Virus record (IMG/VR): IMGVR_UViG_3300028392_000143
Span: 1 to 38,159 of that record
Reading direction: 5' to 3' (one strand)
Length of the DNA: 38,159 nucleotides
Origin: a virus
The stretch's first letter is position 1, and each line of letters starts with the position of its first letter. The position numbers and the translations under genes are program-made. The notes under the pieces are model-generated. The model had not been told where the DNA came from. It ran no database searches and saw only the letters and a list, made by a program, of their open reading frames with translations. Below are positions 6,599 through 15,562 of this stretch, one piece after another.

Positions 6599-6837
6599 GC
6601 AACCTTCGCCTCACCAAGACCGCGTTTGAGATCGGCACCATGCAAGGCGTGGCGCTTGAACTGTATGACGGCAGCGTGCGGATTGGCTCGGCTGAACTGA
6701 TGCTGCCCGCGTACGACGATGCGGTCCATGCGGCGATCGACAATCTGGCAAGTCAGGCATCGCGCTCCAACGTCCGCATCAACGGCGCGCGGCGGACAGC
6801 GCTGTTCCATGAGATTGAGATGGGAGCGGTGGTATGA
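6595..6837 (+). CDS. Hypothetical protein, 80 aa
   Basis: Lies between the large terminase and the GNAT gene with four-base overlaps at both ends. It has a beta-rich N-terminal half (FEIGTMQGVALELYDGSVRIGSAEL) broken here into TMQGVALELYDG and SVRIGSAEL, and a helical C-terminal half. No family recognised. Confidence 0.6.
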   Translation: MSNLRLTKTAFEIGTMQGVALELYDGSVRIGSAELMLPAYDDAVHAAIDNLASQASRSNVRINGARRTALFHEIEMGAVV

Positions 6838-7169
6838 CGCCAGGTATCCGCCACTACGGCCACGCAAGCCTCAAGGTGGGCGTTGCGAAGGCCTTGCCCG
6901 TAGCGATGCGCCGCCAAGTGCTTGAGGTGTCCAGTGTGCGCACGGAACCCGAATACAGAGGGCGCGGTGATGCTTCGGCGCTTGTGTTCGCAACCTGCAC
7001 GGATGCGGACTTGGCTGGCAAGTTCCTGCTGGTTCACGTCGAGCCTGATCCCGACAGCCCGCTGGACCAGCAGGCGTTGGCCGAATTTTACGCGCGGTAT
7101 GGGTTCACCCCGATCCAAGCTGACCCGCTCCTGATGGTGCGCCCGTGTATTGGGAAACCCTGCAAATGA
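6834..7169 (+). CDS. GNAT-family N-acetyltransferase-like protein
   Basis: A 111-aa protein with the core of the GNAT fold: VSSVRTEPEYRGRGDAS (about residues 31-47) is motif A, with the R-G-R-G-D acetyl-CoA pyrophosphate loop, and FYARYGFTPI (88-97) is the usual C-terminal motif. GNAT enzymes move an acetyl group from acetyl-CoA to an amine. Such a gene between terminase and portal appears in many phages, but its substrate is unknown; modification of a virion or host protein is possible. It is shorter than typical GNAT proteins (about 140-160 aa). Confidence 0.7.
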   Translation: MTPGIRHYGHASLKVGVAKALPVAMRRQVLEVSSVRTEPEYRGRGDASALVFATCTDADLAGKFLLVHVEPDPDSPLDQQALAEFYARYGFTPIQADPLLMVRPCIGKPCK

Positions 7170-9406
7170 CCGACGACGAATTGATCTTTGAATGCCGCGA
7201 GCGGCTTGAACTGTGCATCAACGCGAACGACGGTGATCGGGCAGACGCGCTTGAGGACTTGAAGTTCAAGAAGGGCGATCAATGGGATGAGCAGTCCGTG
7301 CGCCAGCGTGAGTTGGATGGCCGCCCCTGCCTGACCAACAACAACATCCCGGCGATCATTCATCAGGTGGTCAACGATGTGCGGCAGAATGAACAGTCGA
7401 TCCACGTCCACCCGGTGAGCGATGGCGCCGATGAGGAAGTGGCCGAGGTCATTGAGGGCCTGATCCGCCATATCGAATACGACAGCGGTGCGGATGCGGC
7501 ATATGACACGGCGCTAGATAGCGCGGCCAGCATTGGGTTTGGCTTCCTGCGGCTTGTGACCGAGTATTGCGACCCGACCAGCTTCAACCAGGACATGAAG
7601 ATCAAGCGGGTGCGCAACCCGTTCACGGTCTATCTCGATCCGTCATCCAGTGAACCCGATGGCAGCGATGCAGAGTTTGGCATTGTCACCAGCAAGGAGC
7701 CGAAGCGCGAGTTTGAGCGCATGTATCCGCGCAAGGATGCGACGATTGACTACATCGCCAAGGGCACGGGCGACGATCAGAATTGGCTGGGCGAGGATTT
7801 TGTCCGCATCGCGGAGTACTACAAGTTCGAATACGAAGCTGCCACGCTGGTTGAGTTCAGCGACGGCGTGGGGCGCGTCAAAGGCCAATTCATCGTGGCG
7901 GACATTCCCCCCGGCGTGGCACCGACCGGGCGCACACGGCCCACGAACCTGCGCAAGGTCATGTGGTACAAACTGACCGCGCGTGAGGTGCTGGAAAAGG
8001 CGGAAGTCCCGTTTGATTGGATACCGCTGTTCCCGGTTTACGGTGATGAGATCGACATTGACGGCAAGGTTTCGCGCTCGGGCATCATCCGCAACGCCAA
8101 AGACCCGGCCAAGATGTATAACTATTGGCTGACCGCTGCGACCGAGGAGATCGCCCTCCGCACCAAGGCCCCGTACATCGGCGCAATGGGCCAGTTCGAA
8201 GGCGTCGAGGACGATTGGCAGGCCGCTAACGTCAAGTCGTTCCCATACCTGGAGTATAACCCCGTCACCATCGACGGGACGCTTGCGCCGGCCCCGCAGC
8301 GCCAACAGCCCGCCGATGTGCCTTCGGGCTTTATTGCGATGGCAGGCCTTGCACGGGACAACGTGAAGGCGGTGACCGGCATTTATGACGCATCGCTTGG
8401 AAACCGCTCAAACGAAACCAGCGGCATTGCGATCCGTGCGCGCCAGCATCAAGGCGATGTGGGCAATTTCCACTACTCGGACAACCTCACCCGCACGATG
8501 CGCCACCTTGGCCGTGTAATGGTATCGGGCATCCCGCGCGTTTACGATTCCCAGCGGATTTTGCGCATTCTTGGCAAGGACGGGCAGGCCTCGCAGGTCG
8601 AGGTGAACAAGCCCGAAGAGAAGATGGACGATTACGGGCAGGCGGTACAGACCGTGCTGAACGACCTGACCGTTGGCAAGTATGACGTGATCGTCACGAC
8701 CGGCCCAGCCTACAACACGCTGCGGCAGGAAGCGGCGGAGAGCATGGTCCAGATGTCGCAGTCATGGCCCAAGCTCATGGAAGTGGCAGGCGACAAGATC
8801 GTTCGTGCGATGGATTGGCCGGGTGCGGATGACATTGCCGACCGTATCGCCAAGACGCTGCCACCGGGCCTCGCTGACAAGCCGCAGGACGAAAAAGACG
8901 CGCCGCCGATGGTGCAGACGCCAAACGGGCCGATCCCGCTGGACCAGGCTGGCCAGATGATCGGGCAGATGGACCATGCCTTGTCGCAGATGCAGCAGGA
9001 AATGGAACAACTGGAATCCGGCGTGACCAAGGCGCAGATCGACGCATCGGCACGGATCAAGGTTGCCGAGATCAATGCAGCGGCCAAGCACGATGATTCC
9101 GAACTGTCCGGCATGGTCAAGATTCTGATCGCCAAGATGGAACAGCAGCAGGCGGAACGGGACGCGATCAAGGCGGCAGCGGACGCAGGCGCGGCGATGG
9201 AAGCCAAGGCCCCTGCCAAGCCTACGGAAGATCCGAACGCGGCACTCAAGGAAATGCTCGCGGCGCTGACCAAGCCCAAGCGCAAAGTCATGCGGATCAT
9301 GGCCCCATCTGGCGCGGTCTATCACGGCGAGGTCGCGGACAGCGAAGGCCAGAACGATCAAGCCACAGAACCCGTTGAACCGCCGCAGGAAGGACTGCCC
9401 GCATGA
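7166..9406 (+). CDS. Portal protein, P22 type
   Basis: A 746-aa protein, close to P22 gp1 in length. The start MTDDEL at 7166 overlaps the previous stop; an earlier TTG at 7145 is less likely. Typical features are the early helix (ALEDLKFKKGDQW), NNIPAIIHQVVNDVRQN, and YDTALDSAASIGFGFLRLVTEY, followed by RNPFTVYLDPSS. The C-terminal 150 residues are Gln/Ala-rich and helical, like the P22 barrel region. Twelve copies form the DNA entry and exit ring at one capsid vertex and bind the terminase during packaging and the gp4-like adaptor afterwards. Confidence 0.9.
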   Translation: MTDDELIFECRERLELCINANDGDRADALEDLKFKKGDQWDEQSVRQRELDGRPCLTNNNIPAIIHQVVNDVRQNEQSIHVHPVSDGADEEVAEVIEGLIRHIEYDSGADAAYDTALDSAASIGFGFLRLVTEYCDPTSFNQDMKIKRVRNPFTVYLDPSSSEPDGSDAEFGIVTSKEPKREFERMYPRKDATIDYIAKGTGDDQNWLGEDFVRIAEYYKFEYEAATLVEFSDGVGRVKGQFIVADIPPGVAPTGRTRPTNLRKVMWYKLTAREVLEKAEVPFDWIPLFPVYGDEIDIDGKVSRSGIIRNAKDPAKMYNYWLTAATEEIALRTKAPYIGAMGQFEGVEDDWQAANVKSFPYLEYNPVTIDGTLAPAPQRQQPADVPSGFIAMAGLARDNVKAVTGIYDASLGNRSNETSGIAIRARQHQGDVGNFHYSDNLTRTMRHLGRVMVSGIPRVYDSQRILRILGKDGQASQVEVNKPEEKMDDYGQAVQTVLNDLTVGKYDVIVTTGPAYNTLRQEAAESMVQMSQSWPKLMEVAGDKIVRAMDWPGADDIADRIAKTLPPGLADKPQDEKDAPPMVQTPNGPIPLDQAGQMIGQMDHALSQMQQEMEQLESGVTKAQIDASARIKVAEINAAAKHDDSELSGMVKILIAKMEQQQAERDAIKAAADAGAAMEAKAPAKPTEDPNAALKEMLAALTKPKRKVMRIMAPSGAVYHGEVADSEGQNDQATEPVEPPQEGLPA

Positions 9407-9531
9407 ACCTTGAAGGCACACCCGGTGAGGTACGCATCACCCTAGAGATCAAGCGCGCGGCGACGGGCGAGACGGAAACTGTGGAGGTTGTCGGCACGCT
9501 GGCTGAACCTGAAAACAAGGAAGAAGAATAA
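9403..9531 (+). CDS. Hypothetical protein, 42 aa
   Basis: Opens with ATGA overlapping the portal stop and closes with TAATG overlapping the next start, so it is probably translated. The sequence is short and beta-like (EVRITLEIKRA, ETVEVVGTL) with a Glu-rich tail (ENKEEE). No family recognised. Confidence 0.55.
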   Translation: MNLEGTPGEVRITLEIKRAATGETETVEVVGTLAEPENKEEE

Positions 9532-9920
9532 TGGCGGTCACTCATACAACGGCGGCGCGTAATGCTGCCACGGACGCTGTAACGGCGCTGATCGGCGCAT
9601 CGGGCAAGCTCAAGTTCCGGCTGACGGGCACTGTGGGTTCGCCTGGTACTGCGGTGGCTACCTTGTCGCTATCCGCCACGGCGTTTGGTGCATCGTCCAC
9701 CGGCACGGCCACGGCCAACGCGATCACATCGGACACCAACGCCACGGGTAACGCTTCGCCGGTTGCTACGGCCACGTTGGAAACATCAGGCGGCACGGTG
9801 GTGGTTCACTGCGCGGTGGCTGCTTCGGCTTCGGACATCAACATGACCGGCGGCTTGACGATCAACGCGGGCGACACGGTTTCGTGTTCGTCGCTGACCT
9901 ATACGGCCTTGAGCGCGTAA
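9531..9920 (+). CDS. Low-complexity structural protein, 129 aa
   Basis: Rich in Ala, Thr, Ser and Gly with alternating small and beta-branched residues, as in beta-sandwich virion proteins; about half of the protein repeats TAT/SAT-type steps. An opening phrase AARNAATDAVTALIG is helical. The place between portal and scaffold is not occupied in P22, so it belongs to an inserted structural cassette. A capsid decoration or fibre-base role is possible. Confidence 0.6.
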   Translation: MAVTHTTAARNAATDAVTALIGASGKLKFRLTGTVGSPGTAVATLSLSATAFGASSTGTATANAITSDTNATGNASPVATATLETSGGTVVVHCAVAASASDINMTGGLTINAGDTVSCSSLTYTALSA

Positions 9921-9921
9921 C

Positions 9922-11613
9922 ATGGCTGACAACACAACCCTGAACACAGGCACTGGCGGCGATGTCATTCGTGACATTGACCGCGCGGGCATCAAAACCC
10001 AAGTCATGCAGATCGATGCAGGTGGTGCTGCGGGTGAATCGCTGGTGTCGAGTTCGAACCCGCTACCCACCAAGCCCGACAACGTGCTGGACAGCCTGAC
10101 CACCACGGCCAGCGCATCGTCGCAGACCACCCTCATGTCGTTGCCGAACGCTGGGTTCAACGGCGGCTCGATCCATGTAACGAATGCGGGTACAAGCAAC
10201 CAAATTACGCTCGAACATTCGGACGACAACGTCACATGGGCATCTCTGTGGTTATCGAATAACAACAGCGCGTATAGCGCGTTGACAACGATAATCACTT
10301 CCACAGGGCTGTACACCTATAACTCTACCGCTGCTTATGTCAGGGCTAAGGTCAGCAATTACACTTCTGGCACGGTCACTGTTTATTTGACCCAGAAGCG
10401 CAACGCCACATCTATCACGCCGATCAGCCTTTCCACCCCGCTTGCTGGCACCAACATCGGCACGGTCACCGTAACAGGCGGCGGCGTCGATCTGCCCACA
10501 GTCGTGTCAGAAGTGACCGCCAGTGGCACGATCACCGTCATCAACAGCGTCCCTGCTGGTGCGGCGACGGCAGGCTCTGCTGTGGCGATAGCAACCGCTG
10601 GGCGCACTGTAGTGGCGTTCCAAGTCACCGGCACGTATACCGGCGCGCTATCGGTGCAGGGTACGGTGGACGGCACCACATGGGTCACCTTCGGCGGCAC
10701 CTTGGTTTACAACGTCGGCGGTGGCTCATGGGGTGTAGCCCTTGCGTCTGCGCAGACCGGCATTTGGCAGGTTCAGTGCAGCGGGTTCCAGCAAATCCGC
10801 GTGACTGGCCTTGCCGCGATGACAGGCACCGCCACTGTCTCACTGCGCGCTTCGAATACGTGGGTCCCCGGTGGCGCACCCACCCCTGCTGGCTCCAGCG
10901 TCATCGGCACCGTCACCCTATCTTCTGCCAACATGACTTTGTCGGCTCCTGTAATTGCTGCAGATGTTGCCTCTGCCGCACTGACCACCACGACAAACGC
11001 TGGCCCATTCACGCCGGGTTCCGGTCTGTCTTACGAAATTAATATTCCTGTCACGGTGGTTTCAGGCACAACCCCAACACTGGATGTAGTCATCCAAGAG
11101 AGCGACGACTCAGGGGTGAACTGGTTCGATGTCTATCACTTTCCACGCATTACCGCGACGGGCATGTACCGCAGCCCCAAGCTGCCACAGGTCGGCAACC
11201 GTGTCCGCTATGTGCAGACGGTCGCAGGCACAACGCCCAGCTTCACGCGCGCTATTAACCGCATTCAGTCGTATGACCGTGCGATGCCATTTCGCAGGAT
11301 CATCGACCGCACATTGGCGTCTACACAGGCGCTGAACGCCACGACAGGGACGATGACTGTCCTAGCCGCTTCACCCAACTTGCAGCTTACCATTGCCACA
11401 ACCTTGGTGACAACCACGGCACCCGCGCTTCAGTTGCAGGGCAGTGAGGACGGCGGTGTGACTTGGTACAGCCTTGGCTCCCCGCTCACCGCAGTCACCG
11501 CATCCACGATTCAAGCCACTGTCAACAACGTCAACGCCGAACTTGTGCGCGCTATTGTCACCACGGCGGGCGTGTCCACAACCCTCAACTACGTGGCGAT
11601 AAAGGCATTTTAG
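9922..11613 (+). CDS. Large beta-rich virion protein
   Basis: A 563-aa protein dominated by Thr, Ser, Ala, Gly and Val. Repeating phrases such as EHSDDNVTWASL, VQGTVDGTTWVTFG, QESDDSGVNWFDV and QGSEDGGVTWYSLG occur about every 110-130 residues, so it seems built from four similar beta-sandwich domains. The opening GGDVIRDIDRAGIKTQV is non-repetitive. Such multi-domain proteins are usually on the capsid surface or in the tail. It is in the cassette between portal and scaffold. Confidence 0.65.
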   Translation: MADNTTLNTGTGGDVIRDIDRAGIKTQVMQIDAGGAAGESLVSSSNPLPTKPDNVLDSLTTTASASSQTTLMSLPNAGFNGGSIHVTNAGTSNQITLEHSDDNVTWASLWLSNNNSAYSALTTIITSTGLYTYNSTAAYVRAKVSNYTSGTVTVYLTQKRNATSITPISLSTPLAGTNIGTVTVTGGGVDLPTVVSEVTASGTITVINSVPAGAATAGSAVAIATAGRTVVAFQVTGTYTGALSVQGTVDGTTWVTFGGTLVYNVGGGSWGVALASAQTGIWQVQCSGFQQIRVTGLAAMTGTATVSLRASNTWVPGGAPTPAGSSVIGTVTLSSANMTLSAPVIAADVASAALTTTTNAGPFTPGSGLSYEINIPVTVVSGTTPTLDVVIQESDDSGVNWFDVYHFPRITATGMYRSPKLPQVGNRVRYVQTVAGTTPSFTRAINRIQSYDRAMPFRRIIDRTLASTQALNATTGTMTVLAASPNLQLTIATTLVTTTAPALQLQGSEDGGVTWYSLGSPLTAVTASTIQATVNNVNAELVRAIVTTAGVSTTLNYVAIKAF

Positions 11614-11615
11614 CC

Positions 11616-11783
11616 ATGATCGTGCTGTATAAACAAGTCCCTGGCGGATTTGAATGGGAGGCTGATTACGGCGATGATCTGGCTGCGGCCTACGCGGCTG
11701 CGGAGGCGTTTGCGGGATGGCAGATCGAGGATCACGGAGAGATTGGTGACCAGATTGTGGCGACGAAACTGGCCGTTCCGTGA
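11616..11783 (+). CDS. Hypothetical protein, 55 aa
   Basis: The ATG at 11616 follows the previous stop by two bases and the gene ends four bases into the next. The sequence is acidic with aromatic residues (VPGGFEWEADYGDDLAAA). The first residues MIVLYKQVPGGF are beta-like. No known domain. Confidence 0.5.
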   Translation: MIVLYKQVPGGFEWEADYGDDLAAAYAAAEAFAGWQIEDHGEIGDQIVATKLAVP

Positions 11784-12655
11784 GCCTGCTAACACTTCTT
11801 CAGCTTAATCTAAGCGGCACAGGCCCGGTAACGCATACCACGACCGGTGCGCTGACTGGTCCCGGTGCGGTTATTGCAGGCGTTGCGGTTCACCCGCACA
11901 CGACCAGCGGTGCGCTGACCGGGCAAGGCTCGACCATTGCGGGCGCAAGTGTCCGCTTCACCGGTTTCAACGCTGTAGGCGCGCTTGTAGGCCCCGGTTC
12001 AACCATCGCGGGGACAAGCGTCCGCTTCCGGGCTTTCAGCGCCACAGGGGCGCTCACAGGGCCAGGGGCGACGGTTGCGGGTGTTGCGACCCATATCACG
12101 GTTCACGCCTCCACGGGCGTCCTGACGGGCGCTGGGGCGGTCATTGCGGGCGTATCAGCAAGATCGGGCTTGGCGGTCACGCATGACACCAGCGGCGCGC
12201 TTGTAAGCCAAGGCGCTATCGTTTCGGGTGTGGCTGCAACGGCAAGCTCCACGCCCACCGTACTTGTCGCAGGGCCATTCTGGCACCCGTGGGGCAAGAA
12301 AACTCATCGTCGCGAGACAGAAGAGCCGGTTGTTGTTGTTCCGCCTGTGGTGGTCGAGGCCCGCAAGGAAATAGCAAAGACCAACGACGGCGTAGCGAAG
12401 TTGCTGGCGGACATTGCCAAGCGTGAGCGCGAATACGCCGACCAGATGGGCGCATCGGTTGCACGGGCGACAATAGCGCGCCGCGAAAAAGCGCAGGCAG
12501 TCCGCAAGGCCAAGCTCGCCAAGCTGGAAAGCAAAGTAGCAGATCTAAACGCCATGATTACCCGCACAATCGAGGCGGAAAACGAGCGCGTCAGATTGCG
12601 GGATATTGAAGAAGCCGACCTTGTTTACGTGATGCACATGCTGTTGGAGGCATAA
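11780..12655 (+). CDS. Repeat-containing protein with C-terminal coiled coil
   Basis: A 291-aa protein with a GTG start overlapping the previous stop. Residues 23-152 are six repeats of about 23 aa built on GALTGPGAxIAGVA. Residues 153-190 form a Pro/Val-rich linker, and residues 195-290 are a charged heptad-type helix (KEIAKTNDGVAKLLADIAKR). The shape, a glycine-rich beta repeat plus a coiled coil, suggests a trimeric fibre or decoration protein. It sits directly before the scaffold gene with no gap. No known function. Confidence 0.65.
   Translation: MSLLTLLQLNLSGTGPVTHTTTGALTGPGAVIAGVAVHPHTTSGALTGQGSTIAGASVRFTGFNAVGALVGPGSTIAGTSVRFRAFSATGALTGPGATVAGVATHITVHASTGVLTGAGAVIAGVSARSGLAVTHDTSGALVSQGAIVSGVAATASSTPTVLVAGPFWHPWGKKTHRRETEEPVVVVPPVVVEARKEIAKTNDGVAKLLADIAKREREYADQMGASVARATIARREKAQAVRKAKLAKLESKVADLNAMITRTIEAENERVRLRDIEEADLVYVMHMLLEA
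11846..12236 (+). repeat. Six tandem 63-78 base coding repeats
   Basis: The DNA encoding GALTGPGAxIAGVA-type units repeats six times; unit starts correspond to residues 23, 44, 67, 90, 113 and 139. Repeat lengths are 21, 23, 23, 23 and 26 codons, so copies have drifted and are not exact. Slippage or recombination could change copy number between related phages. Confidence 0.7.
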
Positions 12656-13456
12656 ATGACTGACGAAGTGGCAGAAGTTCCCGAGACTATCACCGAAGCC
12701 CCGCGCGACGAGCAGGGGCGCTTTACGGAAGCAACCCCCGAAACCGTAAATGCCGAGGCCGAGCCGGAAGTAGAGGCGGAAGAAGGCGAACAACCAGAGG
12801 ACTTGCACGAAGAAAAGCGACGTGGTAAGACGGCGCAGGATCGCATTAACGATCTTACTCGTGCGCGACGGGAAGCCGAACGCGAACGCGATTTTTACAA
12901 GGGCCTCGTCAGCCAACCGACGCCAGCTTCGCCCGTTGAAGGCGCTTCGAAGCCAACCCCCGACAGTTTTGAAACTTACGACGAGTATGTTGAAGCGCTG
13001 ACCGATTGGAAGGTCGAGCAGACAATCAACAAACAGTCTACCGTCAAAGCCCAGCAGACCGAAAGCATGGTCCGCGAGGCGAATTGGGCGGCGAAACTGG
13101 AGGAAGCCCGTCAAACGCTCCCCGATTACGCTGAAGTGGTCGGTTCGTCGGAAGTCAACATTGCACCGCATGTTGCCGACGCCTTGTTTGACAGCGAACT
13201 AGGGCCGCAGTTGGCTTACCACATGGCGCAGCATCCCGAGTACGCCGAACGGCTGAATAAACTCAGTCCTAACAAGGCAGCTTTGGAACTGGGGCGTCTT
13301 GAGGCAGCACTATCGACACCCGTTGCCAAGCCGACGACCAAGGCACCGGCCCCCGTTTCCCCGATCCGTTCGGCACCCGCCAGACAGGTCGATCCTGCGA
13401 AGCTCTCGACGGAAGAATACATCGAGTTCAGGCGCAAACAGGGAGCCAAGTTCTAA
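12656..13456 (+). CDS. Scaffolding protein
   Basis: A 266-aa acidic protein with ATG immediately after the previous stop. The first 60 residues are Glu-rich (VEAEEGEQPEDLHEEKRRG), then a long coiled-coil helix (RARREAERERDFYKGL), and a basic short C-terminus ending in EYIEFRRKQGAKF. This charge pattern, helical content and position directly before the coat gene fit the P22 gp8 role: guiding coat assembly into procapsids and leaving before DNA packaging. The basic C-terminal helix is the usual coat-binding part. Confidence 0.75.
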   Translation: MTDEVAEVPETITEAPRDEQGRFTEATPETVNAEAEPEVEAEEGEQPEDLHEEKRRGKTAQDRINDLTRARREAERERDFYKGLVSQPTPASPVEGASKPTPDSFETYDEYVEALTDWKVEQTINKQSTVKAQQTESMVREANWAAKLEEARQTLPDYAEVVGSSEVNIAPHVADALFDSELGPQLAYHMAQHPEYAERLNKLSPNKAALELGRLEAALSTPVAKPTTKAPAPVSPIRSAPARQVDPAKLSTEEYIEFRRKQGAKF

Positions 13457-13519
13457 GGTCAAAGTTTCAGTTTGCCCACGCTGTGAAGCGTCGGCTTTCC
13501 CATAGATGGACTTTTCCCT

Positions 13520-14734
13520 ATGTCTAATAGCCTCGTTACTTGCTCGATCATTGCGAAGGAAGCCCTCGCAATCCTTGAAAACCAGCTTGCATTCGCCAGC
13601 ACGGTCAATCGTGATTGGGATCAAGAGTTTACCGCCAATCAGTCGCGCGGTTATTCGCCTGGCGCTACCATCAACATCAAGAAGCCGCCCCGCTACAACT
13701 ACCGCGCAGGCCGCGTGGCTGTTCCGCAGGCAACCGTTGAGACGACTGTCCCGCTGACCCTGACGCAGGGCGGTACGGACCTCAACTTTACCGGCTTTGA
13801 GCGCACCCTGTCGATCCAGCAGATGAACCAGAAGCTTCAGGCTGCTATGGCGACCGTGGCGAACGAAATCGACCGCCAGGGCCTTGATACGGCCCGTCTT
13901 AACACGTTCAACACCATCGGCACCCCCGGCACGCTGCCGAACACGCAGGCCCTTGCCATCGCGGCAATGACCGGTGTGAACCAGCGTCTCGACGAAATGG
14001 GCGCCCCGGTGAAGGACGGCGGGCGTTCGCTCATCATGAACCCGGCGTTCAACGCTTCAATGGTTCAGGGCATGGCCGGTCTGTTCAACAGCGCTTCCAA
14101 GGTGGGCGAACAGTTCACTTCGGGCCGCTTGCAGAACAGCTTTGGCCTTGATGTGGGCATGGATCAGAACGTTGCGATCCACACCAACGGCACGGCAGTG
14201 GTTGCCACCAACACCGTGAACGGTGCTGGCCAGACCGGATCAACCATCACCGTCAACGCGCTGAACGGCACGATCACCAAGGGTTCCAAGATCACGTTCG
14301 CCAACGTGTTCGCGGTCAACCCCCAGTCGCGCCAGTCCACCGGTACGCTTGCGCAGTTCGTTGTGACTGCGGACGCGGCTTCGTCGGCCACCTCGATCAG
14401 CATCAGCCCCGCCATTGTGGCAAGCGGTGCCTTCCAGAACGTGACCGCCTCGCCTGCCAACTCGGCCACCATCACGATCTTCGGCACAGCGTCGGGTTCG
14501 TACAACACCAACGTCGGCTTCCACCGCGATGCGTTCACGCTGGCGATGGTCCCGATGTACGCCCCGCCTTCGGGTCGCGGCGTGATCGACGTGGCGCAGG
14601 AATCCTACAAGGGCATGAACCTGAAGGTTACCGAGTTCTACGACGGCGTGAACGATAACTACATCATGCGTCTGGACGTGCTGTTCGGGTGGGCAGCGAC
14701 CTATCCTGAACTGGCCTGCATTTACGCAACCTGA
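13520..14734 (+). CDS. Major coat protein, P22 gp5 type
   Basis: A 404-aa protein, close to the P22 coat (430 aa). It has the typical N-terminal helix (IIAKEALAILENQLAFASTVNRD), here quoted in part, then INIKKPPRYNYRAG and TGFERTLSIQQMN. Residues about 215-335 are a Thr/Ser/Val-rich inserted beta domain (TVNALNGTITKGSKITFANV), as in the P22 family's I-domain position. The C-terminal end (VTEFYDGVNDNYIMRLDVLFG) returns to the core fold. The gene is followed at once by an intrinsic terminator, which would boost coat transcripts over downstream genes. Confidence 0.9.
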   Translation: MSNSLVTCSIIAKEALAILENQLAFASTVNRDWDQEFTANQSRGYSPGATINIKKPPRYNYRAGRVAVPQATVETTVPLTLTQGGTDLNFTGFERTLSIQQMNQKLQAAMATVANEIDRQGLDTARLNTFNTIGTPGTLPNTQALAIAAMTGVNQRLDEMGAPVKDGGRSLIMNPAFNASMVQGMAGLFNSASKVGEQFTSGRLQNSFGLDVGMDQNVAIHTNGTAVVATNTVNGAGQTGSTITVNALNGTITKGSKITFANVFAVNPQSRQSTGTLAQFVVTADAASSATSISISPAIVASGAFQNVTASPANSATITIFGTASGSYNTNVGFHRDAFTLAMVPMYAPPSGRGVIDVAQESYKGMNLKVTEFYDGVNDNYIMRLDVLFGWAATYPELACIYAT

Positions 14735-14743
14735 TGCGGCGAC

Positions 14744-14773
14744 GGGCGGGCTTCGGTCCGCCCTCGCTTTTTG
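14744..14773 (+). terminator. Intrinsic terminator after coat gene
   Basis: GGGCGGGC-TTCG-GTCCGCCC folds into an 8-base stem (one G-T pair) closed by a C(TTCG)G tetraloop, the most stable of its kind, followed by TCGCTTTTTG. It lies ten bases after the coat stop. Partial read-through is needed because the next structural gene starts at 14795 with no clear promoter. Confidence 0.8.
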
Positions 14774-14794
14774 CTCTTTCAAGGATTTTTCAAA

Positions 14795-15505
14795 ATGGCT
14801 GTTTCTCTCATTCGTTCGTATCAAGGCTATGCCGCAGGCACGGTCCAGATTTTTGATAGCGTCACTGAAGCCGCGCTGATTGCGCAGGGCCTTGCCTCCG
14901 CTGCTACCGGCTATCCGGTTCAGTCGGGTGCACTCCTGCTTGACAGCCCGGTCCAGGCAATCACTCAGGGCGGCAACGTCTCGTTCCAGTATTCTGGCGC
15001 GGGTATTGCGGTTCCGACTGCGCCGCAGGGTCCGCGCATTCTGCCGAACACAAACATCCAGGCATTTGCTTCGGCAGGCACCAACACCACGATGGTTGCG
15101 GGCACGCTTTATCGTTCGGAAATTTTCGTTCCGTTCGTTGCGACTTGGACCGGCATCGGCATTCTGAACGGCACCACGGCGGGCACCGACAACGGGCTTG
15201 TCGCGCTGTATGATAGCAATGGCGTGCTGATCACCAACTCGGCTGTTGCCGGTGCGCTTTCGGCGGGTGCCAACGCATTCCAGAACCGCGCATTTCTGAA
15301 CACCGTGACACTGACGCCGGGGCGCTATTTCATCGCGTACCAGCAGAACGGCACGACCGCCACGATCCGCACCCATGCAGCGGCAAACGGCGGCAACCAG
15401 ATGACCGCAAGCTCGACCGGCACGTTCGGTACGCTTCCGGCCTCGTTCACCGCGCCGACCACGTTCACGGCTGACGTTGGCCCGATTGGCTGGCTGTACC
15501 AGTAA
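14795..15505 (+). CDS. Putative head or tail structural protein, 236 aa
   Basis: The start MAVSLIRS at 14795 follows AAGGA; an in-frame TTG at 14771 lies in the terminator. After a helical opening (SYQGYAAGTVQIFDSVTEAAL), here cited in part, the protein is a Gly/Thr/Ala-rich beta fold: TLYRSEIFVPFVATWTGIG, LVALYDSNGVLI and TLTPGRYFIAYQQNG. It looks like a jelly-roll domain of the kind found in capsid decoration or fibre proteins. A terminator precedes it and a hairpin follows, so its expression seems tuned separately. Confidence 0.65.
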   Translation: MAVSLIRSYQGYAAGTVQIFDSVTEAALIAQGLASAATGYPVQSGALLLDSPVQAITQGGNVSFQYSGAGIAVPTAPQGPRILPNTNIQAFASAGTNTTMVAGTLYRSEIFVPFVATWTGIGILNGTTAGTDNGLVALYDSNGVLITNSAVAGALSAGANAFQNRAFLNTVTLTPGRYFIAYQQNGTTATIRTHAAANGGNQMTASSTGTFGTLPASFTAPTTFTADVGPIGWLYQ

Positions 15506-15512
15506 GACGGCT

Positions 15513-15542
15513 TGGGGCGGCTTTAGGGTCGCCCCAGCTTTC
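15513..15542 (+). terminator. Terminator-like hairpin
   Basis: TGGGGCG (15513-15519) pairs with CGCCCCA (15530-15536) around a 10-base loop; only a short GCTTTC follows, so it is a weak terminator or attenuator. It separates the beta-rich structural gene from the tail-completion genes. Confidence 0.5.
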
Positions 15543-15562
15543 ACTCTCCGAAAAGGTCCATA

